From NCBI GenBank assembly GCA_016267585.1, contig JACQUT010000122.1:1-7092 (forward strand): a stretch of DNA of 7,092 nucleotides. The letters run 5' to 3'. Below the pieces are notes generated by a model that saw nothing but the letters and a program-made list of their open reading frames with translations, was not told the DNA's origin and made no database searches. Shown one piece after another: positions 6,066-7,092 of the stretch; position 1 is the stretch's first letter; the number at the start of each line of letters is the position of its first letter. Source of the stretch: Cyanobacteria bacterium NC_groundwater_1444_Ag_S-0.65um_54_12. Its GTDB lineage: Bacteria > Cyanobacteriota > Sericytochromatia > S15B-MN24 > VGJW01. The position numbers and the translations under genes are program-made.

Positions 6066-6889
6066 GCTGGCTTCCCGTCTATTTGCTTTACTTTTTCTTG
6101 GGGGCATTTGCCATCGCATTGCTATTGACACCCGTGCAATTCGGTTGGTTAGCTTTTCAAGTACGGCCGCTGCAGCGCCACTACCGTAAACTGCAAGGGA
6201 AGCATGCGGTCTTGCCCATAGCCGTTCGGCAATCCAAGAAGTACCAGCGTTTTTTGTATCAAATTTTAGAATTGCAAAATGCTCGTGCCAGGGCTCTGGT
6301 TGGCATGGCCATCATTCTCGTCGTAGCAATGCTAGTTTCGCTGTTGCGAGACTTTAACTGGCCAGCGCTGCCGCAAGATCTCGAAGCCATGAACCACTGG
6401 TGGTCTGCCATTGGCACCCACTTGGCGCGCGCTCTCGAGCGGATTGCATTGACCTGGAAGCTGGTTTTTTTGGCAACGGCTGTCATCGGTAGCATGGTGC
6501 TAGGAATTCTCGCCGAGTTTTTACTAGGCGATGTACTGGGTGGATTGTGGCTGTTTATGCTGGGGAAAATAAGAAAAGTGCAGCGCGAAATGCCTGGCAA
6601 AGCTGAACCGAGCGCCGGGTACGCCAGTGCAGACGCTGGTGAATCGCCACCTGGCATCACCAACTATTATGCTGAACTGGGCCTTCCCACTTCCGGCGAG
6701 CCGGCGGAGCTGGTACGCGATCTGGCTGCCATCGAAAAGCTCTGGCAGCGGCGAGTCGCGTTACCGGGACGGTCAGCGGAGGCCAAGCGTCAGCTGGCAT
6801 TGATCGAGGAAGCACGGGAAGTGTTGCTCGATCATGCCAAGCGGCGTGACTATGATCGGGCGCTCGGCTTACGTGGCGGAACAGTTTAG
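6062..6889 (+). CDS. Multi-pass membrane protein with a C-terminal degenerate J-domain
   Basis: The product is 275 residues if it starts at ATG 6062; a GTG at 6044 would add six residues. Hydrophobic segments at about 5-30, 77-96 and 132-168 (one long or two short) make it an inner-membrane protein. A basic loop (35-62) lies between the first two. A polar linker (172-199) leads to residues 201-269, which follow the J-domain pattern: NYYAELGLPTSG at the start, a middle helix, then ALIEEAREVLLDHAKRRDYDRAL at the end. The HPD tripeptide needed to stimulate DnaK ATPase is missing; the loop reads VALPGRSAEA (232-241). It is thus a J-like domain, more likely a docking module than an active cochaperone. 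The gene is divergent from the zinc-ribbon membrane protein, and both are membrane proteins with a cytoplasmic module. The J-like call is firm from the two ends of the domain. Confidence 0.8.
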   Translation: MSWLPVYLLYFFLGAFAIALLLTPVQFGWLAFQVRPLQRHYRKLQGKHAVLPIAVRQSKKYQRFLYQILELQNARARALVGMAIILVVAMLVSLLRDFNWPALPQDLEAMNHWWSAIGTHLARALERIALTWKLVFLATAVIGSMVLGILAEFLLGDVLGGLWLFMLGKIRKVQREMPGKAEPSAGYASADAGESPPGITNYYAELGLPTSGEPAELVRDLAAIEKLWQRRVALPGRSAEAKRQLALIEEAREVLLDHAKRRDYDRALGLRGGTV

Positions 6890-6924
6890 GTAATACCGAA
6901 CCAGCTGAAAGGGCACTACGGATA

Positions 6925-7092
6925 CTACGGGTCACCGGAAACTCCGTGGCGCTTGCCCGCTTCCAGCAGGCCGTCTGGCATCGTTGGGTCTACTGGCTGA
7001 GGCACCGCACCTGGCTGAGGCACCGCACGTGGAACTGGTTTCTCGACCTCCGGAAGCGTTTCCCGCTCCCTGGCCCTATTGCTGTCCACTCG
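6925..7092 (-). CDS. C-terminal part of a proline-rich protein (runs off right edge)
   Basis: The minus strand is open from the right edge to a TAG at 6925-6927, giving 55 residues. The visible tail is charged at first (RARERETLPEVEKP), then proline-rich with a repeated hexapeptide (RAVPQP, GAVPQP), and ends DPTMPDGLLEAGKRHGVSGDP. The composition suits a disordered linker or tail. It is convergent with the membrane J-like gene, with 35 bp between stops. The plus strand is also open here, but its translation is unusually rich in Trp, His and Arg, so the minus strand is preferred. The family is unknown. Confidence 0.5.
   Translation of the reverse strand, partial: RVDSNRARERETLPEVEKPVPRAVPQPGAVPQPVDPTMPDGLLEAGKRHGVSGDP
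6993..7028. repeat. Two perfect tandem copies of an 18-bp unit
   Basis: The unit CTGGCTGAGGCACCGCAC occurs at 6993-7010 and 7011-7028 without a spacer. On the minus strand the unit is six codons, in frame with the partial gene, and yields the repeated hexapeptide ending AVPQP. A period that is a multiple of three fits slippage tolerated inside a coding region. Confidence 0.9.

Noticed and set aside
6259..6663. Minus-strand frame of 134 codons opposite the membrane J-like gene
   Set aside because: Rich in Ser, Pro, Ala and Met in a pattern typical of an antisense shadow; the plus-strand protein has clear membrane segments and a J-like end.
6883..7092. Plus-strand open frame running off the right edge
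   Set aside because: Its translation is dominated by Trp, His and Arg with no natural pattern, while the minus strand gives a plausible proline-rich tail and a stop.

Overview
The window is bacterial: compact genes with purine-rich Shine-Dalgarno sites, short spacers, convergent gene ends that nearly touch or overlap, and roughly 50-55% GC. No phage, insertion sequence, CRISPR array, tRNA or rRNA signal is visible. The phylum cannot be fixed from these genes. One hint is the octamer GCGATCGC (HIP1, a hallmark of many cyanobacterial genomes), which occurs three times (942, 5689, 5918), against about 0.1 expected for 7.1 kb of random sequence. A cyanobacterium or a non-photosynthetic relative is therefore possible but unproven.

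Layout, left to right. (a) The 5' end of a minus-strand gene for a basic protein leaves the window at base 1. (b) An AT-rich spacer of 177 bp. (c) A minus-strand lipoprotein gene (297-749), divergent from (d) a plus-strand gene for a YaeQ-like protein of the PD-(D/E)XK nuclease fold (831-1310). (e) A 1153-residue minus-strand protein (1333-4794) holds most of the window. It combines a YVTN-like beta-propeller region, a GspE/MshE N-terminal-like domain, a proline-rich linker and twelve NHL-like blades arranged as two six-blade halves. (f) Divergent from it is a 73-residue four-cysteine protein (4946-5167), with candidate overlapping bidirectional promoters between them. (g) A minus-strand zinc-ribbon membrane protein (5157-5927) overlaps the four-cysteine gene tail-to-tail by 11 bp. 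(h) A plus-strand membrane protein with a degenerate J-domain (6062-6889) follows; a micro-ORF and a hairpin sit at its start. (i) The proline-rich C-terminal end of another minus-strand gene runs off the right edge.

The genes do not form one operon: they alternate in divergent and convergent pairs, so a shared pathway cannot be claimed. The recurring theme is envelope- and scaffold-type proteins: a lipoprotein, a zinc-ribbon single-pass protein, a membrane J-like protein and a very large propeller scaffold. The most unusual object is the propeller/GspE-N fusion. It lacks the ATPase normally attached to a GspE-N domain and lacks a signal peptide, so it is probably a cytoplasmic or membrane-associated interaction platform. 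The coding starts chosen here often differ from the longest open frame, because internal ATG codons carry the clear ribosome binding sites.
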